Numbered from the stretch's first letter, positions 24,844 through 35,101 are shown. The stretch is DNA of 64,000 nucleotides from Zobellia galactanivorans (GCF_000973105.1 NC_015844.1:372001-436000), one strand, 5' to 3'. Translations and numbers: made by a program. Notes: generated by a model from the sequence alone, not told the origin.

Positions 24844-25393
24844 GGCCGATGGCAAAGCATCAAAAAACATGGGGGAAGCATCGGAAGCAACAACGGACTT
24901 TTGCGTTTCGGGGGCTATGCTTATGACCTATGTAAAAAACATAGAGACCCTACTCAAGCCCCTTACCACGGAAAACCCGGAGAAGGCCCCTCCCCCCTTT
25001 GACCTTGGCCCTAAAATTGTCCCAAACATGGAAAGGGCATTAGGACTGAGCTTTGTTCCCGAAAAAGACGAACACGGAAACATGTGTATGGCCAATAATC
25101 CCGAAGTCCGAAACGAGTACAAAGACACCTTTGACCACAAAGACCTAATGGGCTACATCTACGCGATATGGCATTCACCCACCTATCAGAAAGCTCACAA
25201 TACGGCCCTTAAAAACGATTCGTTTCGCATCCCCTATCCCAAGGATCCCAACTTTTTTTGGCAATTAGCAGGCCTTGGCTTAGCGCTCAGGGCATATCAT
25301 AAGTTGCAAGCGCCCCTTATTGAAAAGCACAAGGAAGACATAGCGCACATTTTAAAGCAAATCGCCCTCGCCACCACAAAAGCAAGTCCATAG
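24833..25393 (+). CDS. Protein with type ISP restriction C-terminal-like domain
   Basis: A 186-residue soluble protein. Residues about 100-165 (DLMGYIYAIWHSPTYQKAHN, FRIPYPKDPNFFWQLAGLG, LRAYHKL) closely resemble the C-terminal region of type ISP/IIG restriction-modification enzymes (pattern YIYAVLHSPxYR...PRIPxPxDxxxFWxLxxLGxxLRxLH). No methyltransferase or helicase part is present, and the frame overlaps the RIC gene by 11 bp. It is either a domain adopted for another purpose or a relic. The resemblance is from memory and needs a profile search. Confidence 0.5.
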   Translation: MSYKADGKASKNMGEASEATTDFCVSGAMLMTYVKNIETLLKPLTTENPEKAPPPFDLGPKIVPNMERALGLSFVPEKDEHGNMCMANNPEVRNEYKDTFDHKDLMGYIYAIWHSPTYQKAHNTALKNDSFRIPYPKDPNFFWQLAGLGLALRAYHKLQAPLIEKHKEDIAHILKQIALATTKASP

Positions 25394-25490
25394 AAAAGAT
25401 TTACCTTAGAACACGCAAGGAAAATAACGGATCTGGACAGCAAAAAAGTTGCTAAGAAAGGAATACAAACCTAGATGAATCGAAGAAAAA

Positions 25491-26009
25491 ATGGAAATAC
25501 AAAACTGTACCAAGGAAGATACTTCAAAGATTTTCGAGCTCTATAAAGTCGCTACCGATTTTCAGAAAATCAAATTCCCCGAAAACCAATGGCCGGTTTT
25601 CGAGGAAGCCTTGATACGTGGCGAGATTACCGAGAACAGACAGTTTAAATTACTGATCGACGATCAAATCGCCTGTGTTTGGGCGATAACCTTCAGCGAT
25701 CCCAATATTTGGGAAGAAGATGACAACCCTGTTTCCATATATATCCATAGAATTGCCACGAACCCCGATTTTAGGGGCAACAACTTTGTAAAAATCATTG
25801 TGGATTGGGCCATAGGATTTGCTAAAGGGCAAGACAGACAATTCATCAGAATGGATACCTGCGGCAATAACCAAAGGTTGATCGATCACTATACGCGCTG
25901 CGGCTTTGATTTTTTGGGAATAAAAAAGCTAAAAAACACCGAGGGCCTACCGACGCACTATCACGGAGCGGATGTATGCCTGTTCGAGATTCGATTAAAC
26001 CGACCCTAG
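25491..26009 (+). CDS. GNAT-family N-acetyltransferase
   Basis: A 172-residue GNAT protein. IHRIATNPDFRGNNFVKIIVDWAIGFA contains the acetyl-CoA-binding (Q/R)xxGx(G/A)-like loop in FRGNNF, and the later RLIDHYTRCGFDFLG is the typical last helix-strand segment. The substrate is unknown. It is preceded by a 97-bp gap and is convergent with the PUL gene at 26070. Confidence 0.85.
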   Translation: MEIQNCTKEDTSKIFELYKVATDFQKIKFPENQWPVFEEALIRGEITENRQFKLLIDDQIACVWAITFSDPNIWEEDDNPVSIYIHRIATNPDFRGNNFVKIIVDWAIGFAKGQDRQFIRMDTCGNNQRLIDHYTRCGFDFLGIKKLKNTEGLPTHYHGADVCLFEIRLNRP

Positions 26010-26069
26010 TCTGCCCGGTCCAAAGACAATAATTTTAGAGATAGAAACTAGTGAATAAAGTTCATTGGC

Positions 26070-27887
26070 TCAATAGAGTTGGTTAATATCGCTGATTAGG
26101 CGTGCGCTAGTTTGCTCATCAAGGCCGTGCAGACCATTGAATTCGATCCACCCATTTGAAACACCTATCGCACTACCTGTTTTTTGGGCCAGATCCATTT
26201 GCTCGTCCCACATTTTAAGGAAATGCCATGAACAGGGAACCCAAGGCTTTTGACCTAGGGCCGCCTTATAACGTATCGGCTCTTGCCGATAAAGAGGATT
26301 TCCCAACAATTTTGGATAAGAGTGGTCCCCTCCATCGGCATCAGCCCACATAACCATATTAGACCCACCGCAATCACTAGTGATCAAGGCCTTTTCTTCC
26401 CCATAAGAACGAATCACTTTTCGAATTTCCTTAAACAAAGGTATACTGTAAGTAGACAATGGCCCCATACGATCAGGATGGTGATCATAACCCAGACATA
26501 CAAAAGTTTCGTCAAACACAATGGCATCTGGATCCAGTATCTCCATGATATATTCTACTTGTTTTAGTATATGATTTCTCCAATCCTCGGCGGCAAAAGA
26601 CATCCACCAATTTCGTTTAACTGTGTCAGGGCCTATCCATTTAAAACCTTTTTTTTGACCGTTAGGGTCGATTAAAATAGAGTCTTGAAGGGAATTGAAC
26701 AATGGAGAGCCTTCGTCAAAAAGAACGGTATGCATATAAACCCCAGCACGGGAACCCATCTTTCGAGTAGCGCTTATACGATCTTTCATTTTTTGTATAG
26801 ACATATGGGCCGGGCCGGCCGCGTCTCCTTGCATAGCCAACCAATCTTTACGATTTGGATCTAAAAAATCTCCTATATATGGATAATATCCATGTTGCGT
26901 TGCCAGTCCTATTTTAAAGTCCCAGAAATGTGAAAGGTCGGCTTCATAACCATCGCCCCTTAAGCCATATTCACCCTTGGCCGATGATAAGAAATCGTAA
27001 TAATGCACCTTTACGTCGTGCAACCAATCAATAGGTTCCAACTTATCGGTGTGGGCCAATTTGTGAAATGCCTTCCATGCTGTATCGGCCTCCCCTTTAT
27101 GGCAAAGAAGATAACACTTCAATTCCATTTTTTGATTCGCTTTTACTTCAACTGTGCGCGTCGCCTCCCAACCATTTCTTTTCCCACCATCCTTGATCGT
27201 CGCGAAACGATAGGGTTGGTCGGAAGGTGTAAAAAGGGCGACCCTCCATGTTGAACTATCATTTTCAATATGAATCACCGGAGCTAATAGCAAGGCTTTG
27301 GTCTTTTGTTCATTTGGGGTGCTGGCCATAGGTTCCAAATAATGACAGCTGAAACTGTCTTCTCCTATTTTTTGCTCGCACTCCTGGAGGAAATCGGCAC
27401 TACCAAATTCTGTATACCGCGGATCCTTATTAAGTGCCGTGGCCGATATGGGGATATAGATTTTTTGTCCCCCGACCTTAGCCGAAGGTTGTGCCGCAGT
27501 TGTAAAAGCTATATCTATAAGGGTTGCATCTTTGCTCTGATTTTCAATTGACAAGGTCGCCTCGAGTACATCTTCCCCCAACAACCCGGATGTTTTAAGC
27601 TGGTGTGCCAGATTCAATTTCAAACCTGCCAACTTTCCACGATTATTTTCCGGATCGAGTTTTGTTCGATGCCGACTATCGGAAATACGTATATTGGCAT
27701 TCAAGAGTCCCAACTGTTCCGATCCAACCAAAGGAATACCATCACAACTTACCTGATGAAACAATTTGCCGTCACTTGCTTTTTGCCATTTAATTTTATT
27801 CTTAAACAACGAATCAATCGTCGGATATGCAAATAGGGATGAACCTACGCCAACTCCCGACAATGCTATAAAATCCCTTCTTTTCAT
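26070..27887 (-). CDS. Putative Tat-exported glycoside hydrolase, unclassified
   Basis: A 605-residue protein with a twin-arginine-like signal (MKRRDFIALSGVGVGSSLFA). Residues about 30-280 look beta-rich; about 290-590 look like a TIM barrel, with the strand ends DPDAIVFDETFVCLGYDHHP, LITSDCGGSNMVMWADADGG and RAGVYMHTVLFDEG. The Asp/Glu of FDET and the Asp of SDCGG are candidates for catalytic residues. I do not recognise a CAZy family. It is the last gene of the susC-susD unit on the same strand (101 bp after susD), which supports a glycan-related role. Confidence 0.55.
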   Translation of the reverse strand: MKRRDFIALSGVGVGSSLFAYPTIDSLFKNKIKWQKASDGKLFHQVSCDGIPLVGSEQLGLLNANIRISDSRHRTKLDPENNRGKLAGLKLNLAHQLKTSGLLGEDVLEATLSIENQSKDATLIDIAFTTAAQPSAKVGGQKIYIPISATALNKDPRYTEFGSADFLQECEQKIGEDSFSCHYLEPMASTPNEQKTKALLLAPVIHIENDSSTWRVALFTPSDQPYRFATIKDGGKRNGWEATRTVEVKANQKMELKCYLLCHKGEADTAWKAFHKLAHTDKLEPIDWLHDVKVHYYDFLSSAKGEYGLRGDGYEADLSHFWDFKIGLATQHGYYPYIGDFLDPNRKDWLAMQGDAAGPAHMSIQKMKDRISATRKMGSRAGVYMHTVLFDEGSPLFNSLQDSILIDPNGQKKGFKWIGPDTVKRNWWMSFAAEDWRNHILKQVEYIMEILDPDAIVFDETFVCLGYDHHPDRMGPLSTYSIPLFKEIRKVIRSYGEEKALITSDCGGSNMVMWADADGGDHSYPKLLGNPLYRQEPIRYKAALGQKPWVPCSWHFLKMWDEQMDLAQKTGSAIGVSNGWIEFNGLHGLDEQTSARLISDINQLY

Positions 27888-27988
27888 GATTGTTTTTTAA
27901 TTTAAAGATCTTTCTAATTAAGAGGCCTTTGGTCTTCCCCTTTGTGTTACACAGGGAAAAGACCAAAGGAAGCTCTATTACCACATTA

Positions 27989-29641
27989 TCAATACCCTGG
28001 GTTCTGCACCATATTCGGGTTCGCATCGATTTCTGCCTGTGGTATGGGCAACAGATAATTACGGGAAGGCAGAAAGACCCTTTCCTCTAAAATTATACGG
28101 GTACTTTCATCGTCTAGGGTAACCTCTCCGCTTACCGGATCGACCGAACCTGTACGACTACCGTACAAGGGACCGGGAATCACTTGGTCTCCAATATCCC
28201 AACGCTTAATATCGTAGTGGCGTAAACCTTCAAAGGCAAGTTCTACCCGACGCTCCCGGCGCACCAGCTCCCTTAGTTTTTCTTGGCTATCATAAACCGC
28301 CCGATCCACTACCGGCATACCTGCACGAACCCTTAATCGGTCAAGGGCATCGTAGACATCATCGTTGATTTGATTACTCTCTATGGCCGCTTCCGCATAG
28401 GTCAACAACATTTCCCCAAGACGGAACACCACCACATTTACATCACCGTTCAACAAGTCCGCCGTTGGCACGATCTCGGCATATTTATTTACCCCATAAC
28501 CACTATTCGGTCCGACCGCAACGGCATGGAAGTCGTTGCTTTCCGAATTGAAGGGATCAAAGAATCTTCCACTCCATTCTACACCGGCATGGCGCACGGT
28601 CATGCTCAATCTTGGGTCTCGATTCTCAAAAGGTTTATCGGGATCATAAACCGAGCTAGGGTCATCGATGGTCTTGCCATCTATGGTTTCGTAAGCATCT
28701 ACAATACCCTGTACGGCATTAATAGAAGACCATCCCCCATCTTCGCCTGACAGCAAATGTTGCATTACACTTGAAGGGAATTCATTCTGTATATGCTGAA
28801 CCGCCATAATCACCTCTTTGTTCACTCCTTCATTTTTAGAAAGGAACATGTCGTAATAAGCGGTCGGCCCATCTTGGTACAATTCGTACACCCCCATGTC
28901 CATTACGGCCTTGGCATCTACCATTGCCTCTGGGTACATTTCCTCGTACAACTCAAGCCTTGCCTTTAACGCCAGTGCCGCTCCCCTAGTGGCATGTCCA
29001 CCAGATTCAATAGCGTCTTGCACCGGTAAATCAGGGGCAATCTCACCCAATTCGTTAAGAATAAAAGCTACAACTTCCTCTTTGGGGTCACGTGTCAAAT
29101 TCGCCTCTTGGGGATCTACAATACTGGCGGTAACCAAAGGAACATCGCCATACCACATTACTTTTTTAAAATAGTCATAAGCCCGTAAAAACCTCACTTC
29201 GGCCTTGTACCTGCTTCTTTTTTCCCCATCCATTTCAACCCTATCGATATTCTCCAAAAAGGTGTTGTATTTTGTGATTCGGTTGTATTTGAAAAAATTG
29301 TGCATGTTCCTATCGGATGGATTTACCTGTCCGTTTCCCGATGTTTGAACACCATCCCAAATAAATTGAGAGTATCCGTTATCGGTCATTAAATCCATAA
29401 AGTTGATATTCCACGAAGATTCCCAACTTGAACTTTTCTCGTTCCAATCAAAAAAATTGGGAAATGCATCCGTGGTCTGGGTACCATATGCCCCGACCAA
29501 GGCGAGATCGGCATCATTTTCGGTCTTCCAAAACGTTGCGTCTGAAAGTTGGTCTTTAGGAGCTACATCCAAAAAATCTTTTGAACACGACCCCATTAAG
29601 AATATCAAGGCAATTCCTATTAAATGTCTATTAGATATCAT
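27989..29641 (-). CDS. SusD/RagB-family surface glycan-binding lipoprotein
   Basis: A 550-residue lipoprotein (ALIFLMGSC, Cys19). CSKDFLDVAPKDQLSDATFW and the long helical TPR-like part, with the C-terminal EERVFLPSRNYLLPIPQAEID, are hallmarks of SusD proteins. It sits over the SusC barrel at the cell surface and captures oligosaccharides. The gene starts 11 bp after the susC stop, the usual operon arrangement. The substrate cannot be read from the sequence. Confidence 0.96.
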   Translation of the reverse strand: MISNRHLIGIALIFLMGSCSKDFLDVAPKDQLSDATFWKTENDADLALVGAYGTQTTDAFPNFFDWNEKSSSWESSWNINFMDLMTDNGYSQFIWDGVQTSGNGQVNPSDRNMHNFFKYNRITKYNTFLENIDRVEMDGEKRSRYKAEVRFLRAYDYFKKVMWYGDVPLVTASIVDPQEANLTRDPKEEVVAFILNELGEIAPDLPVQDAIESGGHATRGAALALKARLELYEEMYPEAMVDAKAVMDMGVYELYQDGPTAYYDMFLSKNEGVNKEVIMAVQHIQNEFPSSVMQHLLSGEDGGWSSINAVQGIVDAYETIDGKTIDDPSSVYDPDKPFENRDPRLSMTVRHAGVEWSGRFFDPFNSESNDFHAVAVGPNSGYGVNKYAEIVPTADLLNGDVNVVVFRLGEMLLTYAEAAIESNQINDDVYDALDRLRVRAGMPVVDRAVYDSQEKLRELVRRERRVELAFEGLRHYDIKRWDIGDQVIPGPLYGSRTGSVDPVSGEVTLDDESTRIILEERVFLPSRNYLLPIPQAEIDANPNMVQNPGY

Positions 29642-29652
29642 GATGAAAAATT

Positions 29653-32600
29653 TTAAAGATTAATTACAATACCTCCACTGAAAATTTTGACCGGGGTATA
29701 ATTCGTCCAGGCATTATCAGGGCTTTCAGGATCGAAGTCCTTTGAAAATTTTGAAATGGTAAATAGGTTCTCGGCACTTAGGTACAATCTCAATTTGGAG
29801 ACGCCCAAAGTCTCTAAGACCGCTGTTGACAAGTTATACCCTACCTGAACATTCTTTAACCTGAAATAACTTGCATCCCTAACGTTGAAGCTCGAGGCCT
29901 CATAGTTATGCCATTGATTGATATGGGTAATGGGATACTCTGCATTAGGGGTTTCGGGAGTCCAACGATCTAAATGTCTTGCTTGTGCCTTCCCTCCGTT
30001 TACAAAAGGAAACTCCACTTGATCGTTCAAAAGACCGTAAACATCCGCCGCTCCGATTCCGAACATAGATAGATCAAAGTTCTTATAGCCAAAACTTAGG
30101 TTCACGCCATAGGAAGTTCCTGGTATATCACTACCCAAGACCACTCGGTCATCGGCATTTATTACACCATCATCGTTTTGGTCCTTAAATTTCAAATCCC
30201 CTTTTTGAATGGGTGCCCCTACCACTTTCGGATCGTTCAAGACCTCTTCGTCGGTTTGAAAGAATCCGATAGACTCATATCCGTAATAGGCGTTCCAAGG
30301 AGACCCCTCTTCCCGTAAACGATCATTGCTCTTGTCAGGTTTGGCGTATTTTTCAACATTGTTATCGTTGAAGCCGATGTTGAACGATAAATCGTAGGTA
30401 AAGTCGCCTTGAATCTTTGAAGTGCCGATAACGAATTCTATACCTTTATTTCGCATTGCCCCTGCATTTACAAGAGGTGCGGGCAAACCGAATATTTGTG
30501 ACACCGGCACCGGAGTTAAAATATCCTCGGTTAACCTGTTGTAATAATCGGCAGAAAATTGCACCTTCCCTTCAAGTAAACTTAAATCCAAACCTAGATT
30601 ATAGCTGGTATTGGTTTCCCACGTCAGGTTCTCGTTTACGGCAACGACTTCTGCCACCCCATCGGCCACTTCGTCGAAAAAACTATAGTTGACACTAGTT
30701 GCTATCTTAGGTATGTATTCGTAGTCACCGATACGATGGTTTCCTAATTTTCCCCAAGAAGCACGAAGCTTGAAATTATTCAACCAAGAGGCCTCGGACA
30801 AAAAAGACTCTTGTGATATTCTCCAAGCAGCCGAGACGGATGGGAACAATCCCCATCTATCACTTTTTGCAAATTTTGAAGAACCATCGTAACGCAAATT
30901 GGCTTCGAACAAATATTTATCCTTGAAAGCGTAGTTGGCCCTACCGAAAAAAGAGCGAAGTGTTGATTCTACCCCAAATCCCTCTGTAAATTGACCTTCT
31001 TTTGAACCGGCGTTGATCTCGGTAAGTTCATTATTAGGCAAATTGATCCGTGACAACCCGTCAAAATCGCGAGTAAAGGATTCTTGCGATGCCCCGGCAA
31101 GAAAATCGATACTATGGGCCCCAAAATCCTCTTTATAATTCAGGATGGCCTGTGAAGTAATGTTTCTGGATCGATCCAGTTCATTTTCTATAGAATTCGC
31201 CCCACTATTGGTACCATCTCCCCAGGTAAATTGTTTGGTGTGCCTCGATTGGTCGTCAAAATTGAAATCCGCCGCCAATACTCCTTTTAAAGTCAATCCT
31301 TTGGCTATGGTAAAGACACCGAACAAAGTCGTCAACACGTGCGTATCCTTGGTCGTATGTTTTCCGCCTTCTTCTATAATGGCAATAGGATTGTTATTGA
31401 AATAATGATTCCACGAACCATCGGCCAATTTTACCGAAATATTGGGAGGGGTACGGTGGGGATACACAAAGAAGTCGCCATTAGGCCTAAAAATCTCCCT
31501 TTGGGAAATTGATGTATTCAGCCCTAGGGTAAAGGCTTTACTGACCTTAGTATCGAGGTTGACCCTAAGGTTGTATCGATCAAAATTAGTGTTCTTTACA
31601 ATACCTTCTTGATTGAAATATCCGAGTGATACCAGATATTTTGTGTTTTCGGTTCCTCCCGAAACACTGATGTCATGACTTTGAACCATGCCCGATCCGC
31701 GATACAGCAAATCCATCCAATCGGTATCGGCAAAATTTACCGGATCCGATCCCGTTCTCAACTTTTCAAGGTCGGAGTCGCTGAACTGTGGTGTGGCCCC
31801 TTCATTTACCAGGCCTTCGTTCCTTAGTTTGGCATATTCGTAAGAATTGAGGAACTCAGGGGTATAGGTTGGCTTTTGCACACCTGTATATCCCCTGTAC
31901 GAAAAAGAAGGTTTCCCTACTTTTCCCCTTTTGGTCGTTATGAGGATTACCCCATTGGCCGCCCTTGTTCCATAGATGGCCGCCGAAGCCGCATCCTTTA
32001 ACACACTGATATTATCAATATCGTTAGGGTTAACGTCATCCATACTAGACTCTATTCCATCGACCAAGACCATAGGGTTGGCATTGTTCATCGTACCTAC
32101 ACCCCTAATACGGATTGAAGCGCCGTCCCTACCGGGCTCACCCGAAGATTGAAGCACCGTAACACCGGGCATTTGACCTTGTAAGGCCGAAGAAACGTTA
32201 GTAACCGGTCGATTTTCCAAATTTTCAGAGCCCATTGTGGCCACGGCCCCAGTAAGGTTGACCTTCTTCTGGGTTCCAAAGCCGACCACTACCACTTCGT
32301 CCAATCCGGCCGCGCTCTCTTCAAGGGCCGCACTTATATTGTCCCGCCCATCGACCGTTATTTCCTGTGTAGCAAAACCAATGTAGGAAACAATTAAAAT
32401 TGCATTTCCATCAGTAAGCTCCAAGCTAAAATTTCCATCGAAATCGGTCTGGGTTCCGTTAGAGGTTCCTTTCTCCACAATACTCGCCCCGGGCAATGGT
32501 TGTCCGCCCGTATCGGTAATGGTACCACTTACTTTTAATTGCTGCCCAAAAACAATTCTTGCAATGTCTCGCCTTTCTGAAGTACGGACTCCCGTATCGG

Positions 32601-32790
32601 CAACGGAATCCCCTACACCTTCGTAAACTACAGCTTCTGGGCTTTCGAATATTCTTTCGTTGTCAAGGGTACCCCACTCGATGGGGTTATGATACCCCAT
32701 TGCCTGTAATTCAAAGAACGAAACTGTCAATAATATGACGAGCCCAGTTCTTGAACCATAGTTCAATTCTAATAGAGTTGGTATTTTCAT
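29653..32790 (-). CDS. SusC/RagA-family TonB-dependent transporter
   Basis: A 1045-residue outer-membrane TonB-dependent receptor. After a signal and about 60 extra residues comes a carboxypeptidase-regulatory-like domain (about 93-165, VSGTITDTGGQPLPGASIVE), the TonB box region and plug (about 175-290, VVVGFGTQKKVNLTGAVATM, SIRIRGVGTMNNANPMVLVDG, KDAASAAIYGTRAANGVILI) and a 22-strand barrel ending in VNL. No STN secretin-like domain precedes the regulatory domain. SusC-type transporters without STN are not expected to signal to FecR/ECF pairs. It imports the glycan products bound by SusD. Confidence 0.96.
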   Translation of the reverse strand: MKIPTLLELNYGSRTGLVILLTVSFFELQAMGYHNPIEWGTLDNERIFESPEAVVYEGVGDSVADTGVRTSERRDIARIVFGQQLKVSGTITDTGGQPLPGASIVEKGTSNGTQTDFDGNFSLELTDGNAILIVSYIGFATQEITVDGRDNISAALEESAAGLDEVVVVGFGTQKKVNLTGAVATMGSENLENRPVTNVSSALQGQMPGVTVLQSSGEPGRDGASIRIRGVGTMNNANPMVLVDGIESSMDDVNPNDIDNISVLKDAASAAIYGTRAANGVILITTKRGKVGKPSFSYRGYTGVQKPTYTPEFLNSYEYAKLRNEGLVNEGATPQFSDSDLEKLRTGSDPVNFADTDWMDLLYRGSGMVQSHDISVSGGTENTKYLVSLGYFNQEGIVKNTNFDRYNLRVNLDTKVSKAFTLGLNTSISQREIFRPNGDFFVYPHRTPPNISVKLADGSWNHYFNNNPIAIIEEGGKHTTKDTHVLTTLFGVFTIAKGLTLKGVLAADFNFDDQSRHTKQFTWGDGTNSGANSIENELDRSRNITSQAILNYKEDFGAHSIDFLAGASQESFTRDFDGLSRINLPNNELTEINAGSKEGQFTEGFGVESTLRSFFGRANYAFKDKYLFEANLRYDGSSKFAKSDRWGLFPSVSAAWRISQESFLSEASWLNNFKLRASWGKLGNHRIGDYEYIPKIATSVNYSFFDEVADGVAEVVAVNENLTWETNTSYNLGLDLSLLEGKVQFSADYYNRLTEDILTPVPVSQIFGLPAPLVNAGAMRNKGIEFVIGTSKIQGDFTYDLSFNIGFNDNNVEKYAKPDKSNDRLREEGSPWNAYYGYESIGFFQTDEEVLNDPKVVGAPIQKGDLKFKDQNDDGVINADDRVVLGSDIPGTSYGVNLSFGYKNFDLSMFGIGAADVYGLLNDQVEFPFVNGGKAQARHLDRWTPETPNAEYPITHINQWHNYEASSFNVRDASYFRLKNVQVGYNLSTAVLETLGVSKLRLYLSAENLFTISKFSKDFDPESPDNAWTNYTPVKIFSGGIVINL

Positions 32791-33202
32791 ATCTTTACTT
32801 TTAGTTATTTATTTTTTATTCTTTACCTATCGGGGAATGTTGGTCCATTTCCCGATTATTTTATTCCTTCCTGTTGCAGAAATAAAGTCGTCATTGTGAT
32901 TGCTTTGCTAGTCAAGTTTTTTTTATTTATTCCATAGGCCTGTTCTTTGAAATATTATTTGTTGAGATTCTCGGTTCATACCGTTTTTTAAAACCGACTA
33001 CGTATACGTACTAGTTGGTTGGAATTCTTGTCAAGTGTGGACATATACCGGTCTGTCCTATGACTATTTCATTTTTATAGAGACTCAAGTCCATGAGCTT
33101 AAAGTAGGGGGTGGCCTGACAGCGGAACACGAAGCTCCGCTGTTTAAGTCACATCGATCAAGAGATTTTAAGATCCTTCGATCGGTCTAATAAATTCAAA
33201 AA
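32791..33202 (-). promoter_or_regulatory. susC upstream region with hairpin
   Basis: The 412-bp gap between the end of the first GH97 gene and the susC start. ACAGCGGA/TCCGCTGT (33119-33143) is a perfect 8-bp stem with a 9-base loop, about 60 bp past the GH97 stop; a T-run is lacking, so it is at best an atypical terminator or a processing/attenuation signal. No exact flavobacterial promoter was found. A TTGAC and a TATTTCTG exist upstream of susC but are spaced about 28 bp apart. Confidence 0.4.
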
Positions 33203-35101
33203 CTATTTGGCGTCAGTCTTGTAGGTAATATGAATCGCCATTCCATTATTGCCAGCTATCTTTCTTTGGATAGAGGAGGTACTGTTGACCTCCAATCGCT
33301 CTATACCTACCTTGGTTTCGGTATCGACCGAAGGGTCATCGAAATAGACCGTAGCGATATAGGCCGTATCATCGTCAAGAAAATCCAAGGGAAGGCTTAC
33401 GTCTTTTGCAGACTGACCGTTTATTGTTCCTATGAACCAGTCATTCTTACTTTTTCTGGCTATAGTACCCAATTCCCCTACTTCTGAGTGAAGCACTTTG
33501 ATATCGTCCCAAACGGTCGGTACGTTATCAAAAAACTCCAGTTCGGGCACTTCCTTAATAATGGATTTTGCCCCCCCTGCACCACCACTATCCAAAGTTG
33601 CGGTTTCCGGTCGGTCATACCAATACAGCCACAACAAGGGGCTATATAAGCAAACGGTTTTTGCCAATTGTGACGCATGGGAACCCATTTTTTCGGTAAC
33701 CCTTGGTGCAAAATAACAGACGGTATTGTCCCCCGCCCCGGCAATCATACGGGTAAACATGGTCATTAGGGTCTGTTCGTTCGACGGACTTTCTTCATCT
33801 CCCCGAATCCCTTCCATGGTCATAAGGTTAGGATACGTTCTCGAATACCCTACCGGACGGTAGTCATCGTGAATACTCAATACCATTTCGTGATCCGCAG
33901 CCTTTCGAACGGCCTCGTGCATCCAATTGGTCCAGTATTGGTCACCGGTTCTCACGAAACCGTATTTTATACCCTTAATGCCCCAACTGCGATATAGGGG
34001 AAGAATATCATCCAGTTGTTTTTCCAATTGGTTACGGTTGACATATACCATAATATCTACACCCTGTTCTTTGCCATAGCGAATGACTTCCGGCATATCA
34101 AGCGGTCCTGTTGACCTTTCTGGATCGACGGTAACGGTCGAAGCATCTGCTTCTTTTGTAAATTCATTGCCATACCATCCGGCACTTTCTATCACATATT
34201 GGATATTGTGTTTTACCGCAAAATCGATATAGGCCTTTCCCCCTTCGGTAGTCAAGGTAAGGTCCCTGATCACCTTGCCCGGTTTCATCCAGGAGGTATC
34301 GGCAATTTTATTGGGTTCGTTCAAGTTCAAAACCAAATAATTGTTCTCTAAGATTTCTCCCGCAGTCTTACCTGCCATTACAAAACGCCATGGGGAAACA
34401 AAAGGATGGTCAAAAGTCACTTCTCCCTCAATATCGGCTTGTAGCGTATGGCTTCCATAAGAATTGAGTTTCATTCGCGAGTAGTTGATTTGTGCCGCTT
34501 CGCCAATGGCCACGTACAAGGAGTCCGATAGGTTGATCAACAGAGGACGTTCCATAGACTCCTTAATTTCGTCAACAGGAGTTTTTTCGATCACGCCTTG
34601 GGAAACTCGGGTGGTATAAGCTATAGCTCCCTGCTTTACCGAAAACTCCGTGAGTTCCTTTTCAATAGTGACCTTTTCCTTATTTTCAGGAAATTCATAT
34701 CGAAGGGCGATGCCTTCATCATAGGCACGAAAGCGGAGGTTGTAAAGGGGTTCTCCAGAATCCGTCGTTATTTTGACCAAGGCTTCCGAGTACTTTTCAG
34801 GATATTCGGTTTTAGTTCCATAGGGAGGTTTCCAAATAGCATTATGCATTTTGGTTTCGACCAAAGTCGCTTTCAAGCCTTCCGTTGGCAGACCATCTAT
34901 ACCCAAACCTAACTTAGATGCTTCAATAATGCCAGTTCCCTTATAATCTACATGGTAAATGGCTTCGGATTTTTCATTGAGGTTGAAAACCAATGTATAG
35001 TTTCCATCAGGACTCTCTACCTTGATTTCGGAATTGGAGCACGAAATGAAGGTCAGGGTTAAAATCAATAAAAGGGGACGAAGTAGTTTTTTGGTGTTCA
35101 T
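33203..35101 (-). CDS. GH97-family glycoside hydrolase (KYGF subgroup)
   Basis: A 632-residue lipoprotein (LTFISC, Cys21) with the GH97 N-terminal beta-sandwich (SPDGNYTLVFNLNE), the TIM barrel (about 280-560) and a C-terminal sheet. At the position of the retaining-type nucleophile Asp the motif is GIKYGF, with Gly381. Downstream are IHDDYRP (411-416) and MTMEGIRGDEE (Glu430, Glu436). From family knowledge, SusB-type inverting enzymes also carry Gly at this site but use Glu in the aligned H-E position, which here is Asp412. Mechanism and anomeric sugar (alpha-glucoside or alpha-galactoside) are therefore uncertain. An ECF sigma gene lies 65 bp upstream. Confidence 0.88.
   Translation of the reverse strand: MNTKKLLRPLLLILTLTFISCSNSEIKVESPDGNYTLVFNLNEKSEAIYHVDYKGTGIIEASKLGLGIDGLPTEGLKATLVETKMHNAIWKPPYGTKTEYPEKYSEALVKITTDSGEPLYNLRFRAYDEGIALRYEFPENKEKVTIEKELTEFSVKQGAIAYTTRVSQGVIEKTPVDEIKESMERPLLINLSDSLYVAIGEAAQINYSRMKLNSYGSHTLQADIEGEVTFDHPFVSPWRFVMAGKTAGEILENNYLVLNLNEPNKIADTSWMKPGKVIRDLTLTTEGGKAYIDFAVKHNIQYVIESAGWYGNEFTKEADASTVTVDPERSTGPLDMPEVIRYGKEQGVDIMVYVNRNQLEKQLDDILPLYRSWGIKGIKYGFVRTGDQYWTNWMHEAVRKAADHEMVLSIHDDYRPVGYSRTYPNLMTMEGIRGDEESPSNEQTLMTMFTRMIAGAGDNTVCYFAPRVTEKMGSHASQLAKTVCLYSPLLWLYWYDRPETATLDSGGAGGAKSIIKEVPELEFFDNVPTVWDDIKVLHSEVGELGTIARKSKNDWFIGTINGQSAKDVSLPLDFLDDDTAYIATVYFDDPSVDTETKVGIERLEVNSTSSIQRKIAGNNGMAIHITYKTDAK

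Noticed and set aside
33119-33143. Strong intrinsic terminator after the first GH97 gene
   Set aside because: The stem is good, but no T-run follows on the minus strand; kept only as a hairpin.
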